Shown: in pieces, positions 47,001 to 57,052 of the stretch | Layout of the letters: each line of letters starts with the position of its first letter | Numbering within the stretch: the stretch's first letter is position 1 | Assembly: GCA_949152475.1 (NCBI GenBank) | Contig: OX424568.1 | Location: 21,117,667-21,181,666, forward strand | Length of the DNA: 64,000 nucleotides | DNA from: Terebella lapidaria | Lineage: Eukaryota > Annelida > Polychaeta > Terebellida > Terebellidae | Direction of reading: 5' to 3' | Position numbers and translations under genes: made by a program | Notes under the pieces: generated by a model | Databases searched by the model: none | What the model was told of the DNA's origin: nothing | What the model saw: only the letters and a program-made list of their open reading frames with translations

Positions 47001-50000
47001 CGCTCGCGCCTTGTCATAACTGGCAAAGTCCATGTTCTGTCATGTTGAAAAACATGTTAATTCCGAGAATAGAACACAGAATTTTTTGGAGTCTTTTTGT
47101 GAAGGCACTCTAAATTGATAGATGCTTATAATGTTCCAGTGTTACAGTATAATGTTGAATATATTTTTAGAACTTATCATTCATTTTAAATCACTATGAA
47201 ATGAATGTTCCAATATCTACAACAGCCCTTACATGCACAGATAAATCTTCCAGTGTTTTGCTGCCGTCCCTCAATGCCTGAACATTGTCTTCCTTGAGTA
47301 GCTTTGTGACGAAGCTCTTCGCCATGGCTGCGTCCAGCGAATCCATCGCAGCTTGGATAGCCAGCGGGATGAAGAGCTCTGCGTCCTCCATACCAGACGG
47401 ATCGGAGCTTGGGTTATGTACGATTCCGATTCGCGATTCAGTGCTGTGTTTCTGTTAGGGGAGAAAGTATAAAGACCTTGATTTTTTATGCACGTTTCAC
47501 CAGGTTTTTAACACAAGCAAGATATATCGCAATAAGGGGGCCATATGCACATGAAGATTGAAGATCATTTTTATGTTCAAATTAATCATATTAATTTATA
47601 TAATAACAAATAATTTTCACATCCACATTGGAAACGAACTCTGCATGTGGCAAATGCATTTTCATAATCTTCAGAAAAGGCTATCATGGAGTTTGCTCAG
47701 TCTTTTTTTTCAAGCAAACATAAAACCTACCAGGTGTTTAACTGCAGCATATAAGAGAGTCCGACCCTCTTCAGTACTCAAGTCACCTACAACCAATGTT
47801 GTGACAGCAAAGCCGGGCTGCTCTGTGGGTAGAAAAGTGGGATCATACAATCCACTGAAGTTTGCACGCTATTAGTTCATCATAAACTAGACGTCAAGGC
47901 CTAAAGGCCTTGGAGGCATTTCAGGGTGAAGCATGTAAAAAAACAAAATGCTGACTCAGCAAAAACATGATAAGCTCCCAATGAGACATATAAGACATTT
48001 GTGCAATAACATGTGTGTGAAGGACATCCCTAATACCCTTAAGACATGTTTGTCTAGGGCGACGAGTCCGAAAATAACGTCCGTTTCGCTCTACGACGCA
48101 CCGTTTCCGAGATATCGGCGAAAACGAAAAATGCCGACTCAGCGAAAAAATTTAAGGTCAAGGTCAAAGGTCATCCATAATACCCCTCAGACATGTTTGT
48201 CTAGGGCGACGAGTCCGAAAATAACCTCTGTTTCGCTCTACGACGCACCGTTTCCGAGATATCGACGAAGACGAAGAATGCTGACTCAGCGAAAAAATTT
48301 AAGGTCAAGGTCAAAGGTCATCCATAATACTCCTAAGACATGTTTGTCTAGGGCGACGAGTCCGAAATAACGTCTGTTTCGCTCTACGATGCACCGTTTC
48401 CGAGATATCGATGAAAACGAAAAATGCCGACTCAGCAAAAAAGTTTAAGGTCAAGGTCATCCAATACCCTATATTCATGTTTGTCTAGGGCGACGAGTCA
48501 GAAATAACGTCCATTTCGCTCTACGACGCACCGTTTTCGAGATATCAATGAAAACGAAAAATGCCAACTCAGCAAAAAAATTCAAGGTCAAGGTCAAAGG
48601 TCATCCATAATACCCTAACGACATGTTTGTCTAGGGCGACGAGTCCGAAAATAATGTCCGTTTCGCTCTACGACGCACCGTTTCCGAGATATCGACGAAA
48701 ACGAAAAATGCCGACTCAGCGAAAAAATTCAAGGTCAAGGTCAAAGGTCATCCATAATACCCTTCAGACATGTTTGTCTAGGGCGACGAGTCCGAAAATA
48801 ACGTCCGTTTCGCTCTACGACGCACCGTTTCCGAGATATCGACGAAAACGAAAAATGCCGACTCAGCGAAAAATTTAAGGTCAAGGTCAAAGGTCATCCA
48901 TAATACCTCTAAGACATGTTTGTCTAGGGTGGCGAGTCCGAAAATAACGTCCGTTTCACTGTACGCACCGTTTCCAAGATATCGACGAAAACGAAAAATG
49001 CCGACTCAGCAAAAAAATTTAAGGTCAAGGTCAAAGGTCATCCATAATACCTCTTAGACATGTTTGTCTAGGATGACGAGTCAGAAAATAACGTCCGTTT
49101 CGCTATACGACGCACCGTTTCCGAGATATGCACGAGAGCCTCAAGGCTGACTCAGCTAAAATTATTTCGAGCCCTAGGTCAAAGGTCGATTGACGAATCG
49201 GCCTCAAAATCAATAGGCATCTTCCCTGATGATATATGAACCTCCGTGCAAAGTTCCACAGTCATTGCCATAATACTTTTTGAGTTATCATGCGGAAACC
49301 AGAAACATTGATTTCATCCTCACGAACCTCACGGACCCCGGAGCCGGCTCCAACACAATAGGCTTCTTCCACACAACACTTTTCTGACCAGCAGTGAAAA
49401 TTTGGGGGAGATACACTGAGGCAAACTGAAGTTATCGTGCGGAAACCAAAAAGTGAAAAAAAAAAAAAAAAAAAAAATTTTTTTTGACAAAACCATAAAG
49501 GCATTTCTGCTGAAATGCCTTAATTCAATGGCGTGTATCTTTAAAATTTGTTTTATTGTACATTAGTTCCAAGCCAACCTTTTTTGGTCAGATATTTCAT
49601 GTTGGCCAAAATGGCTGCAGTTTTCTGTTCAGGTTTCAGAGCTACGAAGGAATCAACAACCGAGGTAGCACTGCTTGCTAGAAAGAAACAAAACACCAGA
49701 ACATCAATTTTACAAAAAGTTTCTATCAAAATTCAGAAGGACATATGTTAAATTCAAACAGTTTTACATTACATTATGGAGGACCATCTAATAACAATCA
49801 CTATTAAAAACCTAAATGTTGTAATGATCAATTTTACACAGAGTATGCACCCCCCCCCCCCCCCCCAATTCTTTTGTTACTTACGCATGGATACAGTCAA
49901 GTCAAGGTGAACATCGCCCGATGCCAAGATCCGAGAGTTAAGTCTCGGCATGACGTTGCTTCTCGTCATAACGTAATCCAGGAGGTCTGTGCGGTCAGAT

Positions 50001-53000
50001 ATCTGGTTCTGTAAGTGAAAAAGGAGAAAATGTTAGGAAGGCACAGCATCAAATGAAACCAGCGTACATAAAATCCAAATTCATCAAAGTATAGACCCCA
50101 TTGGAGCATTATGATAACTTCAGAAATCTTTAGTAACATTATGATGAATCTATATGATGCATTATGACGAAGCTTATTGCAGAAACCACCCAGTACATAA
50201 ATTCACAATAGTCTTACATTGTACACTGCCTGTTGCAGACTGGCTGTCTGTTTCAATATCGACGACACCACTGCCTCTTCAAATTCATCTGCCACCAGTT
50301 CTTTTCGCTTCATCGGGACACCGTTCACAAGAACCTGAGGAAGGTCCCGTAGGCCGGTCTGTTCGAAGAACTCAGAGGCGCGCTGTCACAAAATGAAAGA
50401 AAAAGTCATGACTCGAAACACGAAAGTACATATCAAGCTGCCAAACAATTTTGAAAACATAACTCCTGCAAACTCTAGCGATACCACTCCAGTCAATCTA
50501 AGGTTAAGTGATTTAAAGTCTTTTTAATTTTCCATGAAAACATGTGAACATGGTAGTCAACATTTTTCTGTATTCAAACTGATTTTGGTTTTCCCAGTTT
50601 CCTTGCAAGTGGGAACGTCATGAGATGACCATCTAACACTGTATCACTCATCCACCCATGAAATTCATCTTCAATTTCCCTTCAAACATGTTGAAACACC
50701 AAAACTCACCGTTCTCTCGCCATCATAGCCAGAGTCGATTCCCGCCAGGATCATGGATGGAGCCACCTCATACTCGTCTCGAAGTTCCTCCGCGATTAGT
50801 TCCGGAGTGATCGGGCCATCTGTGACTCGCTCATACACCTGGGAAAATTGGGACAAAATGTTCTTGTCTTATTAATAAAATTTATTGACACTTTCAATAT
50901 CTGCATACTTATAACCCTAAACTCACATCTACGATAAACATTTAACATAGAGGGATGTATGTAATGAAGACTACCTTCGAAACTTATGATATTTCTCACA
51001 GATAACAGATAAATAACACATGCACAATAATTATTGGTGAAATTCTTTAACGAGTCTGGAAAATTCTGTAGAAATATTCCATAAATCTTACATCGGTAAT
51101 AAATGACAGCCCTTTGATTGGATTCTGATGTTTCTTGACATAGTTGAACGCCCGTAACATTGCTACTCCAGCGTCCTTTGTACCGTCGATTTCAGGGTCA
51201 GGGTCTACCACGAATAGAACTCCGATCCTGAAAAAGTTAACAACGACATAGAAGTCTTGCTAATGTACTCGTAAAGCACAATTATGATATAAACTTGTAT
51301 AAACTTTGGAGTCCTATGACATTTGAGGGGATATGATGGCACACATGTAGACAAACAATGAACATCATTTCGCTCAGCTCAGTGAGATCATCATGATATT
51401 TTCACACAATCGTTGCTCATTACTAATAGTTAGTTTATTGACCTTGGTCCAAAAACTTTACAAATACAATAACCCATACATATAATTTGTTATATAGGGT
51501 ACATTATGACATTCTGAGAGGCATGATAAAGACATTATAGGTTTCATCGCAGCAGTATGACTTCAGATCTTAATTTCTGAAAACATTATGATAACACTAG
51601 AAAGCTAGTGAGGATATTAAAACTTATAGTATTATAATGATACTGAGATTAAATGGACACATTATGATATGATAACAGTACGAACCTGACAGGAGCGTTG
51701 TGCACCAGGAATGCTTCTGCCATCTTCAACAGTTCCTTGTATTCCCGATCGGCTGGGTTTATCACAAACACCTACACGAGAAAATATCTTTCAAAAGTCA
51801 ATTTATTTGAAACCATAATTTCACAACTGCCATTTCACAAATAAACATAATTTATCCACACTCATGAGAACTTTAGACAAAATTTTGGACATATTTTCAT
51901 CTTCAAAATCTGACAAAAATGATAGCCACAATGATCCAATTTACACTAAGAGTTGACTCTGAACTTACAATATTGTGGAAGTTTTTGCGGACGTGTCTCA
52001 GCATGCCAGGGAAAGTCGGTCGTAGGATATCTTGGACACTACTCGGCCAGCCGGCGTATCGCTTGTCCTTTTCTAAGTCATTCAGGTACTGAAACAGGGG
52101 AACAGTTCACTGGGATGTCATGCTTAGTTATAACCCACCCATACACACTGACAACTTTTCAGTAGAAATATCGTGAAAATTTTTTTCCATTACTATAATC
52201 ATTATTCTACTGAATTTTGGAGCAGAGACATTTAATTGCCAAGTGTCATTGGACATTTCAAGCTGTGTTTCCAAGTATTATGGTAGTCAAGCATTAATAC
52301 AGTATCATTACTCACAAGAACACTCTGGTCGCGCATATCGACCGCGTAGTTGGAGTCGGTGTCTCGGAGGTCTAAAGCCATCAACTCCATCAGACGCTCT
52401 CCACCGATATTAAACTGTAACAAAAGTGCAGTCGAGTTTCTTCAAGCTATATATTGGTAAATAACTCAATGTATATGTAATCTTAGTTTTAACATCTGGA
52501 TAAGTTGTGAAGTTAGCGGTGTTGAGAAGTTGATATGTTGTAACATACATAGAAATTTCTCTAAGCAAACAATGAATCGTAAACTGAGCAAACCTGTTTA
52601 GCCAAGTCATACAGCCCTTCCATAAGTTTAGCTTCCGATTTCATCGTATCGAGCAAAGAAAACACGTCGTAAATATCAAGATCCACTTGCAACCCATTAA
52701 TAAACATTGCTGCGTCTCCCGGACCCAATCCAAAATGATCCATAAAATAATCCTGATTTCGCTGGACCTCTTTCCGAAGGTTATCGGGGACGGGGGTCTT
52801 TACAAGGGCCCTAGCAGTCGTTGGGAAGTTTTGACTGATGTCCCGCAAGGTTCTAAGCTGGTCGTCTGGTGACGCTGAGATAACCCGCTGAGCAGCTTGA
52901 AAGGCAAGGTCCTGAAGCTGCCAAACTTTGAGCGGGGCAAGATCTTTCGTGCTATCTAGGAGGTGCTGTCGGAATTCCTTGAGGTTCGGTTCCAGGTCAG

Positions 53001-56000
53001 GATGAAGCTTGCTGTGTTTTCACAATAAGAAACAATGATATATAAGTGATGGCGATAAGAAACAATGATATTTGACAATTTTTCTGTATTACATAGTGAA
53101 ATCAACAACGGAATACACAATTAAAACCATCAAGGTTTCTCAAAATCATCATTAGTATTACAAAGTGCCAGAGAATTATTCTGATATTTGAAAGTTCTGT
53201 AGAAGATTGTGGTGAAAAAAAATATCTGTGATGAACTCACTCAAGAGTAGAGAAAAGAAATCCTTGAACGTCATCTTCTGTGTCTTCAGCCTGTGCTTGT
53301 TTCTGGCCATCTATCAAAAGATAATTTGTGTATTTGCTGCAATACGCTTATTCCCTAAACTGGAAATTTGTGCACAGTCAGAATATATCAAGAAGTACCT
53401 TGTACTTTTGTGTCGTCTTTGGCTTTGTACTCAGTATTTTTTATGGCCAGCTCCACACCATATCCCGAGAGGCGCAACTTTTTGTCAGGACGATCCTGCA
53501 AAAATCACAGATGTAAGCATTAGTAATATGCAAAAAGATATGCAGCAAATTTCAGATGTTATGAGTATGAACGCAAGTTCAAATTGAAGATACATTGGCC
53601 CAACGCCAACACAACAGCCACATTATCCCAGAGGTACACAATTACAAAAATTTCAACTCATTTACAAAAAGTACCTACCTCTATAATGAACACCATGGCT
53701 GACCAGGTGTTTATTATAGAGGTAAGTATGTCAACAAATATCAATTTTCTGCTGTCATTCTTAACATATATCCACAATAGAATGCATTCCTATTGTTCGT
53801 CACTCTACCTTTATGAAGTGCCTAAGCACGTATGTAATTTTTCCCGATGTGACGAGGGGTTTCAGTAGCTCGTGCCACTTGCCGAATGTGTCAGTTCCGA
53901 ACTGTGCATAGAGAATGACCACAACGTCTCGTCCTTCGCTACCAGGGTAAATGTGGTCACTCTTCACCAGTGTGGGATGTGGCCTTGAAAACAATACAAA
54001 ATTTATTTCAATTGATTTACCAGTAACACCCTTGAAACTGTTGGACTTTTTTTTCATGAGTGTCAAAGTCCTAAAATTTAGTAGGTTAATGTAGTATACA
54101 AGTTATTACATGGTTCGTATTGCAAACTTGTGTGAACAGCTTGAATTTTGTGGAAATTTTAGTTGCAGTTGAAGCTGCTAAATTTTTTTCGATCGGAAGG
54201 CAGAAAAAGTTTGTATTTACTCGTTGGCTGCCAGGTTCAGGAATGCTTTAAAAGCTGCCTCATCACAGGTGATCATGTTGTTTATCTCGAGGAAAGCATC
54301 GCAGTTGCTTGGTGGATTTTTGTCGAGAGCAACCTAGAAACATAATGAAATACATGTGAGAATCATAAAAATTAGCCCAAAGGCTAAGATAGGTTACCGG
54401 ACAATTTTGGTTTGGCCATGGCAGCATTGGCAGGTAACAGACCTTGAGATTTACCAATCAAGGTTCGCAGTGTAAACATATGACCTTGGGATTTACCAAT
54501 CAAGGTCATCCGTATGAACTTCAATGTAACCATTACATGTATGTGTGCGGCATTTGATATTCTATATGTTGGGTGGAATCGTTTAGGCCGCTCAGGTCAA
54601 TTTACACATTCCAAGTCAGACATTTGGCACTCAAGGTCATCTGACGTCAAGTTCAAGGTCATCATTAGTTGTGCCATATATGTCTTCCTATATGTTCATA
54701 ATGCAAACATGAGCTCTATCTGCAAGCATTTCATCTACAAAGGCAAATCTGGGCATTTTTTGACCCCAAAATGGCTGTTTTGACCTTTCAAGGTCATCCA
54801 AGGTCAAATTCAAGGTCACCACACAAGTCGCCATATATGACTTCCCATTTGAAAGTGCCAATTTCTAAGCTCTATCTTCAAGCGTTCTATGAGTGCAGTC
54901 CTGACAGCTCCCATTATGAAGGAAAAAAGTGCCGAAAATTTTCAGTCCAAAATTTTTTTCAAAGGGTGAAAATTTTTTTTTGCCTAGAAATGGCCCAAAA
55001 TGGATAGTAATGTTATTTGGGGCGAAAAAAATTTTTTTCGCCGACTCGTCAAAAATTCAAAATGGCCTCCACACTGAGATCGGCGATTCAAGGGCAACAA
55101 AACTTATACACGTCACAGAGGTATATAAGAGGAATCTTTTTAAGCAAAAATCTCAAAACTGATCAGAGAGTTTTTGAGAAAATACAGACCAGGTGCAAAT
55201 TTGAGCGTTTTTTGACCCAAAAATGGCTGTTTTGACCTTTCAAGGTCATCCAAGGTCAAATTAAAGGTCACCACACAAGTCGCCATATATGACTTCCCAT
55301 TTGAAAGTGCCAATTTCTAAGCTCTATCTTCAAGCGTTCTATGAGTACAGTCCGGACAGCTCCCATTATGAAGGGAAAAAGTGCCGAAAATTTTCCAAGT
55401 CCAAAATTTTTTTCAAAGGGTGAAAATTTTTTTTTGCTCTAGAAATGGCCCAAAATGGATAGTAATGCGATCTGGGGCGAAAAAATTTTTTTTCGCCGAC
55501 CCGCCAAAAATTCAAAATGGCCGCCACACGGAAACCGGCAGATTTAGGGCAACCAAACTTATACATATCACAGAGGTATATGAGGGGAATCTTTTGAAAC
55601 CAAAAACTCAAAACTGATCAGACAGTTTTTGAGAAAATGGCCGTCAAAGTCCAAAATTGAGCGTTTTTCGACAAAAACGGCCGCCATTTTGAAAAAAATG
55701 CGAAAATCAAAAAACAAAAAAATACCTCCTTCTCAAAATATTTTTAGGCATTTTTGTGCAAAATTTCAGAAAGATTCGATCATTAACTTTAAAGATAAAA
55801 ATGTTAACGCCGGACGGACGGACGGACGGACGGACGGACGGACGACGGACGCAACGCCATGCCAATAGGTTATCGGACCAAAGGTCCGGTAACCTAAAAA
55901 CATTTTCAGCAAATGATATTAATTCCTGAACAAAATTCAAATTTTCCAACAAAAACTTGATACTCGCTAATGACAATGAATTCTCATTCATAGGAAAACT

Positions 56001-57040
56001 GTCTTGGTAACTTCCATCAAGAACAACATTTATTAAGGTACTAGTAACCAATTTTTTCACACCATTACCTGTATGTTTTGTTGGATGGCGGGGGAGTGGG
56101 CACGTAGTGAGAGCGAGAACTTCAGGAGGTGTAGCTGGGACGCACTCAGAAGTCGTCCGGCAGTTTTCAGACAGAGTTCATACATCTCCTCATCATGCTC
56201 TATGAGGGTGGTCGGTGGCAGGGGAGGGAGGTTGGGGGCGGACAGGGGGTAACATGATGAAAAAAATGATCATAAGACTGATTGAATTTATCTGGAATCA
56301 TCCACAATGACATATATAATATTGTGTATCATGTACGAGTAATCGATATTTATTGACCCAAAATTTTTACCCTAGATCAGAAATATGCACTGCTCAAGAT
56401 AAACTATCGCTTCTTAATTAAAAGCTTGCAATCATGAAACCAAAACGAGCAGAATTTGCGATGGAGCCCTGTTTTATAAATTCATCTGAAGCTCAGACCA
56501 TGGCACTCACGAGGGACACTTCCACTCTTTATCACATCTGTGATGGACTCCACAAAACGCCAGAAAGAATCAGCACTTTCTTTTGACAGGAACTCACTGA
56601 AAGTAAAAAGTGAACTTTGATTGCAATGGCAAGCAATCTAGTGAAATTAATTCTAATATATGTCACTATGGATACCAATACACATATGTGCATGAATAAG
56701 TATGCATGTCCGGGATTGGACAGATTTTGGCACTGGCATTTGCAATTTATACGAAACTTACCAGTAGAGGCAGGGGCACATAGTGAACTGTTGTGCTTGT
56801 GCACATGTATACGTTATACTAAAGTTTGAATACTAAATATTTTTACACTATATATATACTTTTTATACTAAAAATTATGAATTTGTCAAGACTCAAGTTT
56901 GCGACTTACGCTGTCTCCAACAGAATAGGTGTGTCTGCCCATTTGGCGTCCAAGCTGACCGTGACAGGCTTAGATCTAGCCGACACGTGGGACATCCATG
57001 CCAGGCATAAGATCAGCCCACAAGGGAGCCAACTCCTCAT
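35071..57040 (-). CDS. UGGT: UDP-glucose:glycoprotein glucosyltransferase, complete (37 coding exons)
   Basis: This ER-lumen folding sensor adds one glucose from UDP-Glc to N-glycans of misfolded glycoproteins, returning them to calnexin/calreticulin. The exons, 5' to 3', are 56910-57040(ATG), 56511-56596, 56069-56199, 54221-54333, 53809-53983, 53399-53495, 53241-53310, 52594-53011, 52316-52414, 51969-52088, 51686-51771, 51092-51227, 50710-50838, 50218-50382, 49885-50008, 49562-49677, 47731-47868, 47233-47451, 46905-47036, 46620-46750, 46133-46334, 41190-41269, 40902-40983, 40540-40699, 40239-40345, 39940-40025, 39702-39786, 39360-39442, 38178-38273, 37861-37945, 37490-37599, 37225-37297, 36816-36976, 36421-36535, 36050-36166, 35532-35685 and 35071-35093. 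All junctions keep frame, giving 1544 aa, the usual family length. A signal peptide, thioredoxin-like region, beta-sandwich region, GT24 domain with DAD (~1352-1354) and KIEL terminus are visible. Confidence 0.95.
35280..35470. repeat. Interspersed repeat with TTTGGCGG boxes
   Basis: Several 'ttggcgga' / 'tccgccaa' boxes in both orientations ('ttatttggcgg', 'aatttggcag', 'aatccgccaaatg', 'gtccgccaaaattgg') sit in the penultimate UGGT intron. This looks like a small imperfect foldback repeat. The family is unknown. Confidence 0.45.
36013..36068 (-). repeat. UGGT: Tandem duplication of a UGGT 5' splice site
   Basis: The block 'tgtactcacaagatcgatgg' plus four bases occurs at 36013 and again at 36041. 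It contains the last coding bases of exon 36050-36166 and its GTGAGT donor, so a second, equally good donor lies 28 bp downstream. Use of the distal copy would shift frame and meet a TAA inside the duplicated block. Confidence 0.85.
39360..41269 (-). other. UGGT: UGGT beta-sandwich region exons
   Basis: Seven exons encode the linker and beta-sandwich part. They carry [59 protein letters not shown] and [18 protein letters not shown]. These match UGGT family blocks preceding the catalytic domain. Confidence 0.88.
41409..41580. repeat. DIRS inverted terminal repeat (3' end of element)
   Basis: This repeat is inverse to 45829-45960 over ~135 bp with near identity ('ctccttttcgatcctttgg', 'gcacgatcgtctgcctgc', 'ccgccaaaaccgccgcgc'). 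A further match covers 'ttcacttttctgtcc'. Confidence 0.88.
41625..41726. repeat. DIRS internal complementary region
   Basis: Bases 41625-41684 are the inverse complement of 41367-41425 (outer end near UGGT exon 41190). Bases 41685-41726 are the inverse complement of 45943-45984 (other outer end). The two halves abut with no gap. Confidence 0.88.
42026..43351 (-). CDS. DIRS-like reverse transcriptase, truncated after the RT domain
   Basis: The RT landmarks appear in order: [47 protein letters not shown] and the catalytic YIDDWLI (DD pair). They are followed by the connection region ([34 protein letters not shown]). The sequence diverges where the RNase H domain should begin ('TDAS...GWG' is not found) and stops at 42026. 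The Met at 43351 (MASAEAKG) was preferred; the frame is open upstream to 43774 but that part is antisense to nothing useful and overlaps gag. Confidence 0.8.
   Translation of the reverse strand: MASAEAKGVDASRAKGKLLVRSDSLRESVGSVEGSVLSEFDLPKPGPVGGRLAQFVQNWSDLASSDNSVVAWVKFGLTFRWEAGKPPIRPKAWFFPVPGDREKFQLLQHEVQQLLEKRAIEVVKDERGFYSLIFLVPKKTGGWRPVFDLSNLNKFLIIPRFKMESALSVQKALSKGKWAVSIDVKDTYLHVPIHPADRRYLKFAFEGSVYQFRVLPFGVATAPYVFTRIVRTMAARFRSVGIQFHHYIDDWLIIADSPSQAIEQSGFVLRLATSLGWIPNWAKSHLSPTQRFEYVGVDYDLERGVALPPRKRVLKAIAAMEVALTQSSITARQFLSIIGLLASMEKQVPFGRCFLRPIQWCLALQWRILTDRLDHVVSVDDRAREAMHWWRDHRNLFRGMPLAEYLPDRTFLRRYLSNAAELQDQSSRFRLGPLVVAQAVV
43284..44519 (-). pseudogene. DIRS-like gag, C-terminal part
   Basis: This frame overlaps the previous one by ~210 bp. 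It has an acidic Ser-rich segment (SSSSEDE), a helical core ([24 protein letters not shown]...[12 protein letters not shown]) and a Gly/Lys-rich basic tail ([16 protein letters not shown]). The core resembles the capsid-like part of DIRS ORF1. The start Met at 44519 is probably not a true start. It ends 68 bp inside the RT frame. Confidence 0.6.
44309..45388 (-). pseudogene. DIRS-like gag, N-terminal part
   Basis: This 359-codon frame begins with a Cys/His cluster ([12 protein letters not shown] then CDLC) like the zinc-binding motif at the start of DIRS Gag proteins. It continues with a Lys-rich basic stretch ([20 protein letters not shown]) suited to nucleic-acid binding. It goes out of frame at 44309 while the gag-like sequence continues in another frame (next entry), so this copy is shifted or depends on frameshifting. 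The GC content is far above that of the host intron. Confidence 0.65.
45781..45984. repeat. DIRS inverted terminal repeat (5' end of element)
   Basis: This is the partner of 41409-41580. It carries a ~27-bp extra GC-rich stretch ('gcttctgcgcagctgcgcgc') that its partner lacks. Confidence 0.85.
47887..49522 (-). mobile_element. Helentron-like family A, complete minus copy
   Basis: This is the inverse of 18059-19582, with the same termini (CTAG end at 47887, TAAGGCATTTCAG start at 49522) and eight 147-bp unit occurrences. It lies in the UGGT intron 47869-49561, leaving only 18 bp and 39 bp of intron outside the element. Flanks are T|T, as at the other copy. Confidence 0.85.
54372..55896 (-). 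mobile_element. Helentron-like family B, minus copy
   Basis: This is the inverse of 11267-13065. The 5' terminus TAGGTTACCGGACC is at 55896 with a CGGA microsatellite at 55807-55855. The 3' palindrome TTAGCC(C/T)TTGGGCTAA lies at 54372. It contains two interior blocks but lacks part of the 12.45-13.0 kb segment of the plus copy. It makes up 88% of UGGT intron 54334-56068. Confidence 0.82.
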
Positions 57041-57052
57041 GTTCGTAGTTGC
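56910..57052 (-). other. UGGT: UGGT exon with start codon and signal peptide
   Basis: The acceptor (ttcctccag) lies only 12 bases before the ATG at 57040, so the 5' UTR is split and at least one upstream non-coding exon exists. The start encodes [21 protein letters not shown], a clear cleavable signal peptide, then the family's [19 protein letters not shown] block. Confidence 0.92.

Larger units (their letters stand above)
46133..56596 (-). other. UGGT: UGGT folding-sensor region exons (thioredoxin-like domains)
   Basis: Twenty exons here encode about residues 44-1006, the segment that in solved UGGTs forms the thioredoxin-like domains that recognise misfolded clients and bind the Sep15/selenoprotein F partner. 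Conserved landmarks include [67 protein letters not shown] and NSRILASGD. The introns between these exons are mostly short, except those enlarged by transposons. Confidence 0.85.
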
